From Bacteroidales bacterium (lineage in GTDB: Bacteria > Bacteroidota > Bacteroidia > Bacteroidales > JAADGE01): a stretch of DNA of 51,059 bases. Position 1 is the first letter of the stretch; each line of letters begins with the position of its first letter. Shown one piece after another: positions 1 to 9,190 of the stretch. Position numbers and translations under genes: made by a program. The stretch is from positions 1 to 51,059 of the forward strand of contig JAIORQ010000051.1 of NCBI GenBank assembly GCA_021108035.1, in the 5' to 3' direction. A model generated the notes under the pieces. The model saw only the letters and a program-made list of their open reading frames with translations. It had not been told where the DNA came from and ran no database searches.

Positions 1-452
1 TTTTGCCATCCTGAATCCGGATCATTTCCTTTTGCATCAAGTCCGGCATAAAATAACCATTCATGATTTGCAAAATGACCGTTATAAGAAGGAACAACAT
101 CACCGTCTAATTTAATGTCAATTGACCAAGTATATGATTGTTTACCTTCTAAAGTTTGTGCTTCAGCAACTACAAATTCTTTCTTAGGAAATCTGTCATT
201 GCTCAAATTTAAACCGAAGCTTGCAGATTCTCTCATTTTTTGCGGTAAAGAGTTTTTAGGAATATCAATTTTCTCTTGACTTTTTACCCATAGATATACT
301 TTCTTTATTTCTATCGGGTTGTCTTTTACTTCTGCATTGACAGTAACATTAAGATTACCCTTTAATTCATTTCCGTTGACAGTTACAGTAACTTTTGCAC
401 CGCCGCCTGTCAGCTTACTTACAGCTCCTTTAATTTTATTAAAAAATCCCAT
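1..452 (-). CDS. Arrestin-like (Spo0M-like) protein, 3' end cut by window edge
   Basis: Reading the minus strand from the ATG at 450-452 gives 150 open codons that run off the window edge, so the C-terminus is missing. The protein starts MGFFNKIKGAVSKLTGGGAK, has alternating beta-type segments with the phrase KVYLWVKSQE, and then a NHEWLFYAGLDAKGNDPDSG stretch. The opening and the 'aGLDaxgxDP' stretch resemble Spo0M/arrestin-fold proteins, which act as cytoplasmic scaffolds; this is a resemblance by eye, not a search result. It has no signal peptide or membrane segment. It is divergent from ftsK, with 152 bp between the two start codons. If the family assignment is wrong, it is a hypothetical cytoplasmic beta-rich protein. 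Confidence 0.6.
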   Translation of the reverse strand, partial: MGFFNKIKGAVSKLTGGGAKVTVTVNGNELKGNLNVTVNAEVKDNPIEIKKVYLWVKSQEKIDIPKNSLPQKMRESASFGLNLSNDRFPKKEFVVAEAQTLEGKQSYTWSIDIKLDGDVVPSYNGHFANHEWLFYAGLDAKGNDPDSGWQ

Positions 453-565
453 TTTAAATTTATTTTAGTTAATTAAAACACAAAAATAAAAATAAAAACC
501 TAACAGTAAAATTGATTATTATTATGCCTGAATATAACATTCCGTAAACTATTAATAAAAATATG

Positions 566-573
566 TATATTTG
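566..573 (+). promoter_or_regulatory. Bacteroidota -7 promoter element of ftsK
   Basis: TATATTTG matches the TAnnTTTG -7 element read by the Bacteroidota primary sigma factor. It lies 31 bp before the ftsK ATG. No clear TTG -33 element is seen at the right spacing. Confidence 0.45.
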
Positions 574-604
574 CTTCTTTTATTGAAGAAGATACACATA
601 TTTA

Positions 605-3127
605 ATGGCAAAAACAACAAGAAGAAAAACCGGTAAAACTAAAAAGAGAAAAAGCTCAAAAGTTTCCGTCAAAGACAAGATTCAAAAAAAAGTACAAGAT
701 AAAAAGTTCAGAACTTATTGGGGAATGTTCTTTATCTTGTTATCAATTCTTCTGTTTATATCTTTTTCTTCTTTCTTAACTACTTGGAAAGATGATCAAG
801 ATATACTTCATATGGGATGGTATGACTATTTATTTAACACATCTGTAAGTACAAAAAATTTAGTAGGAAAGATCGGATTATTTTTGTCGCACATATTTGT
901 TTATAATTGGTTTGGTATTGCATCCTATTCATTTTCTGTATTATCGTTTATTATTGGATTAAAATTTTTAAAGGCTTATAAAAAGCCTCTTATGCCTGTT
1001 ACAAAAAATGTTGCTTTTACAATTTTATGGTTATCAATTTGTTTATCATTGATTTTCGGAAACGAAAATGATATAGCAGGTGGAAAATTCGGCTTTCAAA
1101 TACATATGTGGTTCAAATCTTTTTTGGGCGTTTTTGGTGAAGTAATTGTTCTGGTGATTACACTTACAGGCTTTTTAATGCTTACAATTGAAGGATTTAA
1201 CGCTAAAATAAAAGAGTTATTTGAGGGAATATTTAATAAGGAAGCTTTTTCAAAATCTTTTCAAAAAATTAAAAAAAATATTTCTTCTGATGAAGATACA
1301 AAGCAGGCTGATAAAATACAAAAAGGGAGTAATAAAAAAGATAAAATAATTGTTATTGATTTAGATGATGACGAAAATATCAAGATCACTGATAAAAGAA
1401 ATTACAAATTATTAGACAACGGTAAAGAAATTGAACCTGATAATGACCTTAAATTCGAAGTAGAAAATACAAGTAATAAACACATTGATAAAGAAAACCC
1501 GCATATTGATAAAGAACTTAATGATAATGAAGGAACAAAGAAAATTGAAACAGGACAACTGTTACTTGATGTTACTCAAAACAAAGATATTTTAGCCGAA
1601 AAAATCTCTGACAATACATTTACAAATTATGACCCTACATTAGACCTTTCTAATTTTGTTTTGCCTTCAATTGATCTGTTAGATGATCATAACGCCGGAA
1701 ATCCTGAAGTTACCAAAGAAGAATTATTAAGAAATAAAAACAGAATTGTTGAGACTTTAAGACATTATAAAATTGAGATTAAGAAAATTAAAGCAACCAT
1801 TGGTCCTACATTAACTTTATATGAAATTATACCGGCTCCGGGAGTTCGTATTTCCAAAATTAAAAACCTTGAAGACGATATTGCTCTCAGCCTTGCAGCT
1901 TTTGGTATAAGGATTATTGCTCCCATGCCGGGGAGAGGAACTATAGGGATTGAAGTTCCTAATGAAAAGCCTGATATTGTATCATTTAAATCTGTAATTA
2001 AATCAAATGCTTTTCAAGAATCAAAAATGGAACTACCCATTGCCCTCGGAAAAACCATTTCTAATGAGACTTATGTATTTGATTTAACAAAAATGCCTCA
2101 TATATTGGTAGCCGGAGCAACAGGACAAGGTAAGTCTGTCGGATTAAATGCTATGATAGCTTCAATCTTGTATAAAAAACACCCTTCACAAGTCAAATTT
2201 GTTTTAGTTGATCCTAAAAAAGTTGAACTGACACTTTACGAAAGGATTGAAAATCACTATCTTGCGACATTGCCTGATGCAAAAGAACCAATCATTACAG
2301 ATAATCAAGAAGTTGTTCATACCATCAGTTCTTTAAATGTAGAAATGGATGACAGATACCAACTGTTGAAAAAAGCAAAAGCAAGAACCATTAAAGAATA
2401 TAATAATAAATTTATTTCAAGACAATTAAACCCGGAAAACGGACACAAATACTTACCGTATATAGTTTTAGTGATTGATGAATTTGCTGATTTGATTATG
2501 ACAGCCGGCAAAGAAATTGAACTTCCTATTGCACGTTTAGCACAACTTGCAAGAGCAATCGGGATACATTTAATTGTAGCAACACAACGTCCGTCAACAA
2601 ATATAATTACAGGTGTAATAAAAGCAAATTTCCCGGCTCGTGTAGCTTTCAGGGTTGCTTCTATGATTGACTCCAGAACTATTCTTGACAGCCCCGGTGC
2701 AAACAGACTTATAGGCAGAGGGGATATGCTCATCACCCAAGGAAGTGAAACAATACGCTTGCAATGTGCATTTATTGATACTCCTGAATTAAATAAAATA
2801 ACAAAGTATATTGAAGGGCAACAATCATATCCTATGCCTTTCTTATTACCTGAACATGAACTTGACGGAGATGATGTTCCCGGAGCAGTTGATTTAGGAA
2901 AAAGAGATGAATTGTTTGAGGAAGCAGCAAAAATCATTGTAATGAATCAACAAGGTTCAACCTCTTTGATACAACGTAAACTTTCAATAGGATATAACAG
3001 GGCCGGAAGAATTGTTGACCAATTAGAAGCAGCCGGCATAATCGGCCCGCCAAAAGGAAGTAAAGCAAGAGATGTATATGTCTTGGATGAATATTCACTT
3101 GAGAAGATATTAAGTTCACTTCCGTAA
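605..3127 (+). CDS. ftsK: DNA translocase FtsK/SpoIIIE
   Basis: 840-residue septal DNA pump that moves chromosome dimers and termini to the division site and activates Xer recombination. Four to five membrane segments lie in residues 39-195. A charged low-complexity linker follows (about 210-350), and then the RecA-like motor with Walker A GATGQGKS (504-511) and Walker B around 620-627 (VLVIDEFADL). The C-terminal gamma winged helix (about 770-840) has the family phrase SIGYNRAGRIVDQLEAAGII, the part that reads KOPS polarity sequences. The ATG at 605 follows a TATATTTG promoter element. Length and architecture are normal for Bacteroidota FtsK. A LolA-like gene follows 84 bp downstream, an arrangement common in the phylum, so co-transcription is likely. 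Confidence 0.97.
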   Translation: MAKTTRRKTGKTKKRKSSKVSVKDKIQKKVQDKKFRTYWGMFFILLSILLFISFSSFLTTWKDDQDILHMGWYDYLFNTSVSTKNLVGKIGLFLSHIFVYNWFGIASYSFSVLSFIIGLKFLKAYKKPLMPVTKNVAFTILWLSICLSLIFGNENDIAGGKFGFQIHMWFKSFLGVFGEVIVLVITLTGFLMLTIEGFNAKIKELFEGIFNKEAFSKSFQKIKKNISSDEDTKQADKIQKGSNKKDKIIVIDLDDDENIKITDKRNYKLLDNGKEIEPDNDLKFEVENTSNKHIDKENPHIDKELNDNEGTKKIETGQLLLDVTQNKDILAEKISDNTFTNYDPTLDLSNFVLPSIDLLDDHNAGNPEVTKEELLRNKNRIVETLRHYKIEIKKIKATIGPTLTLYEIIPAPGVRISKIKNLEDDIALSLAAFGIRIIAPMPGRGTIGIEVPNEKPDIVSFKSVIKSNAFQESKMELPIALGKTISNETYVFDLTKMPHILVAGATGQGKSVGLNAMIASILYKKHPSQVKFVLVDPKKVELTLYERIENHYLATLPDAKEPIITDNQEVVHTISSLNVEMDDRYQLLKKAKARTIKEYNNKFISRQLNPENGHKYLPYIVLVIDEFADLIMTAGKEIELPIARLAQLARAIGIHLIVATQRPSTNIITGVIKANFPARVAFRVASMIDSRTILDSPGANRLIGRGDMLITQGSETIRLQCAFIDTPELNKITKYIEGQQSYPMPFLLPEHELDGDDVPGAVDLGKRDELFEEAAKIIVMNQQGSTSLIQRKLSIGYNRAGRIVDQLEAAGIIGPPKGSKARDVYVLDEYSLEKILSSLP

Positions 3128-3211
3128 CAATGAAATTCGATAAATTTTCGTTTAAATGAAAAATTATATTACGGTATATTTTTTGTTTACTTTTATAATA
3201 AATCACATACT

Positions 3212-3877
3212 ATGAAAAGAATAACAATCATAATTATTTTCTTATCTGTATTTATATCCTGTTCTTATGCACAAATAGAACTTTCAAAAGATCCTGAAGC
3301 AAAAAAAATATTAGATGCTGTTTCAGCAAAAACAAAATCTTTTAAAAGTTTGAGAATTAAGTTTAATTACACAATAGAAAATAAACAGACAGAAGAAAAA
3401 GATAATTTTAAAGGTTATGCTTTTTTAAGCGGTAAAAAATATAAAATTATCATTCCGGGTATTGAGATTTTTTCTGACGGAATAACCGTATGGACATATA
3501 TGAAAGATGCTGAAGAAATAACAATTACAGAACCCGGACCCAATGATGAATCAATATTTAATCCTGCAAAGTTATTTACAATATACGAAACAGGATACAA
3601 ATATCTTTTAATCGGCCAAGAAAAAATTGATAATATATTGCATGATGTTATAGATATTTTCCCTGAATTGGAAGAAAACAGCCCATATTCAAAAATAAGA
3701 TTAAAAATTAATCCGGGCAAAGATCAAATTTATTCAATAGAAACTTTCAGTAAAAACGGTATTAATTACACAATTAATGTTGTAGAACATAAACCGAATG
3801 TAAAAATAACTGAAAAACTATTTATACTTGATAAATCAAGGTATCCGGAAGATATTGAAATAGTTGATCTGAGATAA
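3212..3877 (+). CDS. LolA-like outer-membrane lipoprotein carrier
   Basis: 221-residue exported protein. A signal peptide (MKRITIIIIFLSVFISC then SYAQ) is probably cut after SYA-Q. The mature part has the features of the LolA/LppX fold: 'AKKILDAVSAKTKSFKSLRIKFNYTI', a 'kGyafLSGKKYKI' strand and a 'DGitvWtYmkdaeEi' strand. LolA carries lipoproteins across the periplasm to the outer membrane. Its place just after ftsK matches the usual Bacteroidota arrangement. The Cys at residue 17 does not sit in a good lipobox, so a soluble periplasmic protein is more likely than a lipoprotein. Assignment rests on motif recognition, not on a profile search. Confidence 0.85.
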   Translation: MKRITIIIIFLSVFISCSYAQIELSKDPEAKKILDAVSAKTKSFKSLRIKFNYTIENKQTEEKDNFKGYAFLSGKKYKIIIPGIEIFSDGITVWTYMKDAEEITITEPGPNDESIFNPAKLFTIYETGYKYLLIGQEKIDNILHDVIDIFPELEENSPYSKIRLKINPGKDQIYSIETFSKNGINYTINVVEHKPNVKITEKLFILDKSRYPEDIEIVDLR

Positions 3878-3967
3878 AATAAAAATAAGTTACTACTACA
3901 TTTAATTTATAATTTATTCAAAATCATTTTTTTTTTTTAAATTTACATTTTGATAATCTGCACATAA

Positions 3968-4354
3968 ATGAGTAAAGCAAAAATATTGATTGTAGAAGAT
4001 GACAGTATGTTATGTACCGTCTTTGAAATGTTTTTAGAAGAATTGGGATATTCTCATTCCGGAACATTTGCTTCCGGTGAAGCTGCTCTTGCTCATATGG
4101 AAAATGACCAACCTGATTTAATCTTAATGGACATACATCTTGAAGGTGAAATTGACGGTGTTGATACAGCAAAAATTATTTTTGAAAAATACAATATCCC
4201 AATCATATATATATCCGGCGTCAGCGATGTAAGTACTGTAAAAAGAGCTGTATTAAATAATACATACGGTTTTATGACAAAACCTGTGTATAGGAACAGC
4301 TTAGAGTTAAATATTGAATTTGCTATTGCAAAACATCAATTATTAAATATATAG
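3968..4354 (+). CDS. Single-domain response regulator (CheY-like receiver)
   Basis: 128 residues, consisting of a receiver domain only. The acidic pocket is E10-D11-D12, the phospho-acceptor is D55 (LILMDIHLEG), the Thr/Ser switch is S83 (YISGVS) and the conserved lysine is K105 (MTKP). It has no DNA-binding or enzymatic output domain. The 'DIHLEGEIDGVDTA' phrase is typical of receivers that work in phosphorelays with hybrid kinases. No kinase is adjacent, so it is an orphan; the nearest kinases in the window are at 31.0 and 47.5 kb. It could take phosphate from either or from a distant hybrid kinase, but the sequence does not say which. Confidence 0.93.
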   Translation: MSKAKILIVEDDSMLCTVFEMFLEELGYSHSGTFASGEAALAHMENDQPDLILMDIHLEGEIDGVDTAKIIFEKYNIPIIYISGVSDVSTVKRAVLNNTYGFMTKPVYRNSLELNIEFAIAKHQLLNI

Positions 4355-4377
4355 AAAAGCCTTTCAAACAGCCTGTT

Positions 4378-4509
4378 ATGTATCAAATGATAATAATTTT
4401 ACTTGCATTGCTGTTTATTTTTTCTTTCAGGATATTTTCTCAAGAAAATAATTACCAAACAAAATTTTATAATTTGATTAAAGATTATAAAATGATTGAT
4501 CTTCCTTAA
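4378..4509 (+). CDS. Possible small secreted peptide or remnant of an exported protein
   Basis: A 43-codon frame (second in-frame ATG at 4387) encodes a convincing signal peptide (MIIILLALLFIFSFRIFSQ) followed by only about 22 residues (ENNYQTKFYNLIKDYKMIDL). It lies between the receiver gene and the amidohydrolase, with its stop 21 bp before the next ATG. The hydrophobic core and the S-Q-E cleavage context look real, but the mature part is too short for a known family. It may be a small exported peptide or the 5' stub of a deleted secreted-protein gene. Confidence 0.3.
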   Translation: MYQMIIILLALLFIFSFRIFSQENNYQTKFYNLIKDYKMIDLP

Positions 4510-4530
4510 ATTTAAATAAATACTATACTG

Positions 4531-5715
4531 ATGAAAAGAATATCTGCTGCATTTATCTATACAGGCAAAAGCATACTTAAGAAAGCAATTATTGAAATTG
4601 ATGATGAAGGAAAGATAATTAATATTATTGATACTAAAGGAAAAATAAAAGAACAAGAATCACTCAAATATTATAACGGTGTTATTGTTCCGGGGTTTAT
4701 TAATGCACATTGCCATCTGGAACTTTCTCATATGAAAGGAATGATAAAAAGTGAAACTGTGAAAGGTTTGCCCGGTTTTATTGATGAAATCGTTTCTAAA
4801 AGAAATTTCCCTGAAGATATGCATGATAAAATTCACAAAGCAGACAGAGAAATGCAAATTAACGGTATTGTTGCCGTGGGAGATATTTCAAATACAGATG
4901 ACAGTTTTGAATTAAAAAAAAACAGTAACATATATTATCATACTTTTGTTGAAACTTTTACAACAAGTAATACAACTGCAACTGAAGCATTTTCAACTGC
5001 TGAAAGAAATCATTTAAAACTGAAAAATAATAATTTACAAGGTGCAATTGTACCGCATGCATCTTATTCAGTTCCTGATAAGTTAAAAAAAATGATTATT
5101 GATTATAATAAAGATCAAGCTCAAATTATTTCAATCCATAATCAAGAAACTTCGAGCGAAGATGAAATGATCAAATCTAAAAGCGGTGAACTTGCCGGAG
5201 TAATGCTAAAAAAAGGGTTTGTTCTTTCTGATTTTACTTTTGATAAGAATTCATCTTTGGAACTTAATCTTTCAGAATTAAAAAAGAGTTGTAATATACT
5301 GCTTATTCATAATACATTCAGCAATGAAAAAGATATAGATTTTGCAGAGAACTTTTCAGAAAATATTTATTGGACATTTTGCCCTTTATCTAATCAATAT
5401 ATTGAAAAAACTTTACCCGACTTACCTTTGTTTTATGAGAAAGGTGTTAAAACATGTATCGGAACCGACAGTTATGCCTCAAATACAAAACTGTCTGTCT
5501 TATGCGAACTGAAAGAAATCATTAAAAATTTTCCTCAAATTCCTTTTGAGAAATTAATTGAATCGGCATGCTTAAACGGAGCAAAAGCCCTAAAAATTGA
5601 TGATAAATACGGAAGTATTGAAATCGGTAAAAAACCGGGCTTAAATTTAATAACTGATTTTAATTTTGAGAAAATGACTCTCAAAGTGTCAAGTAAAATT
5701 AAGGTATTAGTCTAA
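4531..5715 (+). CDS. Metal-dependent amidohydrolase (cytosine/aminohydrolase superfamily)
   Basis: 394 residues of the amidohydrolase superfamily, the group containing S-adenosylhomocysteine/aminofutalosine deaminases and chlorohydrolases. Metal-site motifs are visible in order: NAHCHLELSHM (metal-binding HxH at about 61-65), PHASYSVP, SIHNQE (the third metal His region) and IGTDSYASN (catalytic Asp). An N-terminal beta strand set and a C-terminal 'GSIEIGKKPGLNLI' strand form the usual composite beta sandwich. The product is a cytoplasmic hydrolase acting on an amino-substituted ring or a related substrate; the substrate cannot be read from the sequence. The stop codon TAA is the first triplet of an inverted repeat shared with the convergent glycosyltransferase gene. 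Confidence 0.85.
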   Translation: MKRISAAFIYTGKSILKKAIIEIDDEGKIINIIDTKGKIKEQESLKYYNGVIVPGFINAHCHLELSHMKGMIKSETVKGLPGFIDEIVSKRNFPEDMHDKIHKADREMQINGIVAVGDISNTDDSFELKKNSNIYYHTFVETFTTSNTTATEAFSTAERNHLKLKNNNLQGAIVPHASYSVPDKLKKMIIDYNKDQAQIISIHNQETSSEDEMIKSKSGELAGVMLKKGFVLSDFTFDKNSSLELNLSELKKSCNILLIHNTFSNEKDIDFAENFSENIYWTFCPLSNQYIEKTLPDLPLFYEKGVKTCIGTDSYASNTKLSVLCELKEIIKNFPQIPFEKLIESACLNGAKALKIDDKYGSIEIGKKPGLNLITDFNFEKMTLKVSSKIKVLV

Positions 5716-5820
5716 TGTCAAGTCAAATCTAATTTGTCGCACCCAAACCCGTCTGACCGCTTATTTGGAGCGGTCGGACGGATTACGATTTTACGTCAGA
5801 ATACACTTGACTTGACATTA
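5713..5820. repeat. Inverted-repeat element whose ends supply both convergent stop codons
   Basis: Perfect 13-bp end repeats: taatgtcaagtca at 5713-5725 and tgacttgacatta at 5808-5820. Inside lies a second stem, ccgtctgaccgc / gcggtcggacgg, around 5751-5781. The first triplet is the TAA of the amidohydrolase gene and the last is the TAA, read on the minus strand, of the glycosyltransferase gene. It probably acts as a bidirectional terminator. A relative with similar ends lies at 35242-35403. Confidence 0.8.
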
Positions 5821-6837
5821 AGCAATAATAAAGTGTTTTCCTTCAATATAATTTCTTGAAAGTAAATAATCTTTAATTTCTAATCTCATCCCGCGATTAT
5901 TTACAAAACTAACAATATAAATTTGTTCTTTATCAGGGATATTTTTATAAGAAATAACTTCTTTATCGTTGATTTTCTTTTCATCTACATCAATAAAATA
6001 TTTAATATTAATGCCCAAATTCTTAATATATTTCGTTCGTTTTTTTGTTCTTTTTCCTGCGCCCCAAACAACAATATTCGGAAAAAACGGATTATTCTCT
6101 TTCAGATAACGATATAAAAATGATGATTTTATTTTATAAAATGCTTCAAAAGAATAACGTTTGTCCGTACGAGTCAGTCGAGTTTCCGAATCATACCAAT
6201 CAAGCAAAATTTCCGGTAACTTATGATACTTAACTCCGTTTTCAGCCCATCTTAAAAACATCTCATAATCTTCCGGAAAATCACTGTCTCTGTATAGCCC
6301 ATATTTTAAAGGAATTTCTTTCTTGAACATCAATGTCGGATTTATCACTTGCAATTCCGAAAACCTATTTATTGCAATATCTTTATGTTTTAAATATTGA
6401 TTTGTTTCATTAACATATGTCAACATACCGTCATTCTTAATATCTCCGATATAATTAACACAACAACTGACAACATCAAGATCAGGATTTTCTGTTAAAA
6501 AATTAAATTGAAACATTAATTTATCTTTATGCCAAACATCATCGGCATCTGCCCTTGCAATTATATCTGCATCGGAATTATTAAAGCCCTTTTCAGTTGC
6601 AAAAACAACACCTTGTTTTTTTTCGTTCAATAATTTAACTCTATTATCTTTTTTTTTAATCAGGGATGCAATTTTCAGACTCTTATCAGTAGAATTATTA
6701 TTGACCAAGATTAATTCAAAATCAGTAAATGTTTGATTTAAAACAGAAGTTACACTTCTTTTCAAAGTTTTTTCTGCATTATAAAACGGCATTATTACAG
6801 ATACTTTGGGTACAATATGTGAGCTTGTAAACAACAA
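5818..6837 (-). CDS. Family 2 glycosyltransferase with C-terminal Rossmann-like domain
   Basis: 339 residues. The N-terminal GT-A domain has KVSVIMPFYNAEKTL, the NNNSTDKS nucleotide-sugar region and the ADADDVWHKDK metal-binding DxD segment (about 93-103). The last ~85 residues contain NIVVWGAGKRTKK and an IKYFIDVDEKK segment, a small nucleotide-binding-like fold seen at the C-terminus of some GT2 enzymes. Its role is sugar transfer in surface glycan or O-antigen assembly; donor and acceptor are unknown. Translation appears to start at TTG (6837, or the adjacent TTG at 6834), since the first ATG lies inside the first beta strand. It stands alone, convergent with the amidohydrolase gene. Confidence 0.88.
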   Translation of the reverse strand: MLFTSSHIVPKVSVIMPFYNAEKTLKRSVTSVLNQTFTDFELILVNNNSTDKSLKIASLIKKKDNRVKLLNEKKQGVVFATEKGFNNSDADIIARADADDVWHKDKLMFQFNFLTENPDLDVVSCCVNYIGDIKNDGMLTYVNETNQYLKHKDIAINRFSELQVINPTLMFKKEIPLKYGLYRDSDFPEDYEMFLRWAENGVKYHKLPEILLDWYDSETRLTRTDKRYSFEAFYKIKSSFLYRYLKENNPFFPNIVVWGAGKRTKKRTKYIKNLGINIKYFIDVDEKKINDKEVISYKNIPDKEQIYIVSFVNNRGMRLEIKDYLLSRNYIEGKHFIIA

Positions 6838-6951
6838 ATTTAAAATTTTTGAAACTTGTAACTTTATATTAAAAACATCAGAAAAACAGAGACCAAAAAA
6901 AAGATGCTTTTTTAAACATCTCTCTTTTTTATGAATAATTGTATATAATGT

Positions 6952-9033
6952 TTAAAAAAACATGTGTCTGTTATCAACAACATCAGAGGCTTCTTTCAAG
7001 GCTTCAAAAGCTTCTCTGTTTACTCTGAACATAACCCTTCTTAAGGCATTATTCAAATCATTGGAGACATCCTGTTCCTCCAAATTCTCAATACCTGTTC
7101 TTGAAGTAACTTTTATTACATATACACCGTTTTCTCCAATTATCGGCCCGTATATTTTATCTTTTTCAAGAAGGGAAGCAGTTGCAATAACGGCATATTC
7201 AATTCCGTCATCGTTAAGACGGGAAGATGAGAAACTTATATTTTTTGCATTCTTTTCAAACGTATTAATACTTTTCATTTCGTTTGCAAACATTTCACCT
7301 TTTTTATCTTTTATAACTTCGGCAGTAATTTCTTCTTTCACTTGCTCAAAGGGTGCAATGCCTTCTTCTCTTATTTCCGTAATAACAACAACATAAAAAA
7401 AGTCTCCGTCTTGGAAAGGTGATGAAACACTTCCTTTATCAACATCTTTATATATCCAATTAATAATGGTTGCGGGATTTTCAATTCCTGCAATAACTTC
7501 TGTTTCCGGTGTAATATCAGTTGCAATTCTTTTTGTTAAACCTTCTTTCTCAACTAATTCATCAAACTTTTCAATACTGTTATCTGATGTTACTGCAATG
7601 TCTCTTGCCTTAGCAAAATACTCACTAATTGTATTATTACCCGGCCTGACTTGATTGGATACTATTGCTAATCTTACTTTTTCTTTTTTATCTTTACTTT
7701 GATCAGTAATTTCAATTAAACTTATTCCAAATTGGCCTTCAACAATAAGAATATCTCCAACTTTTCCATAGAAACATGCATCGCTTATTTCACGAGGCAT
7801 TTGGCCTTCAGTAAATTTTCCCAAATCTCCGCCTTTTTGAGCAGAACCGTCAACCGAATTATTTTTTGCAAGTTCCGCAAAATCTTCGCCGTTTTTAATT
7901 AAAGTATGTAAACTGTCGGCAATTTCTTTTGCTCTGTCCATATTTGCAATTACTTGTCCGTCAGGGCGAATTAAAATATGTCGTGCTTCAACGGTATCAG
8001 GTATAATTACTCTGTCGAAAACACGTTTCATCACATAACTTCCGTTTTCATATACAGGTCCAATCAGAGAATCAGGATTTGCATAAAATAACGAAGTATC
8101 ACCAAGTTCTTCAAGCGATAAATGAACAAAATTAAAAGGTGTTTGAGAATTTGCATTTACCCAATCAATAATCTCATCTTGAGTAGAATCTATACTAATT
8201 TGTGCAAAATCTTTTTTATAATATTCCAAATCTTGTAAGGCAACCAGCTTATCAGCTTCAGAAGGGATTACATTATAAACTATATAAGCAATATCTCTTG
8301 AATCTTCTTGATCATATTCGTCTTTATGAGAATCATAATAATTTTTTAATTCGTCATCTGTAACTGCAACAGTACTGTCAGAAACAGAAGCATATCTTTT
8401 TACACTATAGTCAAAATCAACCATTTCGACTCTTTCTTTATATAGCATTTTAGCCTCAAAACTTGTAATATTAATTCCTTTTGAAATCAAAGATAAGTAT
8501 TTTGTAAATTTTCTGTTATCCTTTAATTCTTTCTCAAGAAAATCAGCAATTTGTGAACTTTCCGGAGTTTGATTTGCATTTAAGAAAAAATTAACAGCCA
8601 TCTGCGGGTTAAATTGTCCTGTATTCGGATCAGAAAATACTTGTCTTGTTAAGGGGTCAATACCTGTTTGAATATTTTCTCCGCTGACAATTTTTGCTAA
8701 TTCCTGATTGCTTACATCAATACCAAGATCGTCATAAGTTCCTGAAAGAGCATAATTTTTTACAATTTTATCCCAAACTTGGTTTTTAATAAATCTTTGA
8801 TTTTCTTGATTTATTGTTTGGTCTCCTGTAAGAAGTTTCATCCCCTCCTCATAATTCTTATATCGATTTTGATATTCTTGAATAGAAACTGCAGTACCGT
8901 TTATTTCTGCAAGACTCTGTTCTTTTCCTGAAAAAAGTTTACTGACATCTCCTAATAAAAAAGCTAACAAAGCAATACCTATTACAATAGCAATTACCGG
9001 TCCTCTGTTCCTAATTTTCTGTAATGTAGCCAT
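6952..9033 (-). CDS. ppiD: PpiD/SurA-type peptidyl-prolyl isomerase (periplasmic foldase)
   Basis: 693 residues. An N-terminal membrane anchor (GPVIAIVIGIALLAFLLGDV, about 10-29) is followed by a SurA_N-like domain, then a parvulin (PPIC) domain with EARHILIRPDG and the family phrases DFAELAKNNSVD and GGDLGKFTEGQM, and further parvulin-like regions to the C-terminus. It is anchored in the inner membrane and helps fold exported and outer-membrane proteins. The size and N-terminal anchor match Bacteroidota PpiD. A TATATTTG promoter element lies upstream. A weak hairpin with a T run on the minus strand (6894-6921) follows the stop codon and may terminate transcription. Confidence 0.93.
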   Translation of the reverse strand: MATLQKIRNRGPVIAIVIGIALLAFLLGDVSKLFSGKEQSLAEINGTAVSIQEYQNRYKNYEEGMKLLTGDQTINQENQRFIKNQVWDKIVKNYALSGTYDDLGIDVSNQELAKIVSGENIQTGIDPLTRQVFSDPNTGQFNPQMAVNFFLNANQTPESSQIADFLEKELKDNRKFTKYLSLISKGINITSFEAKMLYKERVEMVDFDYSVKRYASVSDSTVAVTDDELKNYYDSHKDEYDQEDSRDIAYIVYNVIPSEADKLVALQDLEYYKKDFAQISIDSTQDEIIDWVNANSQTPFNFVHLSLEELGDTSLFYANPDSLIGPVYENGSYVMKRVFDRVIIPDTVEARHILIRPDGQVIANMDRAKEIADSLHTLIKNGEDFAELAKNNSVDGSAQKGGDLGKFTEGQMPREISDACFYGKVGDILIVEGQFGISLIEITDQSKDKKEKVRLAIVSNQVRPGNNTISEYFAKARDIAVTSDNSIEKFDELVEKEGLTKRIATDITPETEVIAGIENPATIINWIYKDVDKGSVSSPFQDGDFFYVVVITEIREEGIAPFEQVKEEITAEVIKDKKGEMFANEMKSINTFEKNAKNISFSSSRLNDDGIEYAVIATASLLEKDKIYGPIIGENGVYVIKVTSRTGIENLEEQDVSNDLNNALRRVMFRVNREAFEALKEASDVVDNRHMFF

Positions 9034-9074
9034 TTCTAATTATTATATTTTTTTAGTTCAAAATTTTGAGTTTG

Positions 9075-9082
9075 CAAATATA
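9075..9082 (-). promoter_or_regulatory. Bacteroidota -7 promoter element of ppiD
   Basis: On the minus strand the bases read TATATTTG, 41 bp before the ppiD ATG. No convincing -33 TTG is visible. Confidence 0.45.
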
Positions 9083-9190
9083 TAAAAATTCTTTAAGAAT
9101 AAATTTAATACGTTAAATTATGCCAATTTAGATTTGAAAATATCCATATATTTTTATTTTTTTATTTCTTTGCATCTGTAATTATTGAAA

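Noticed and set aside
2317-2937. 206-codon open frame on the minus strand inside ftsK
   Set aside because: It lies antisense to the conserved motor domain, has no recognisable domain and no promoter; it is a by-product of ftsK codon use.
6962-7396. 144-codon plus-strand frame inside the ppiD gene
   Set aside because: Antisense shadow; the minus-strand product has clear parvulin motifs over the same bases.
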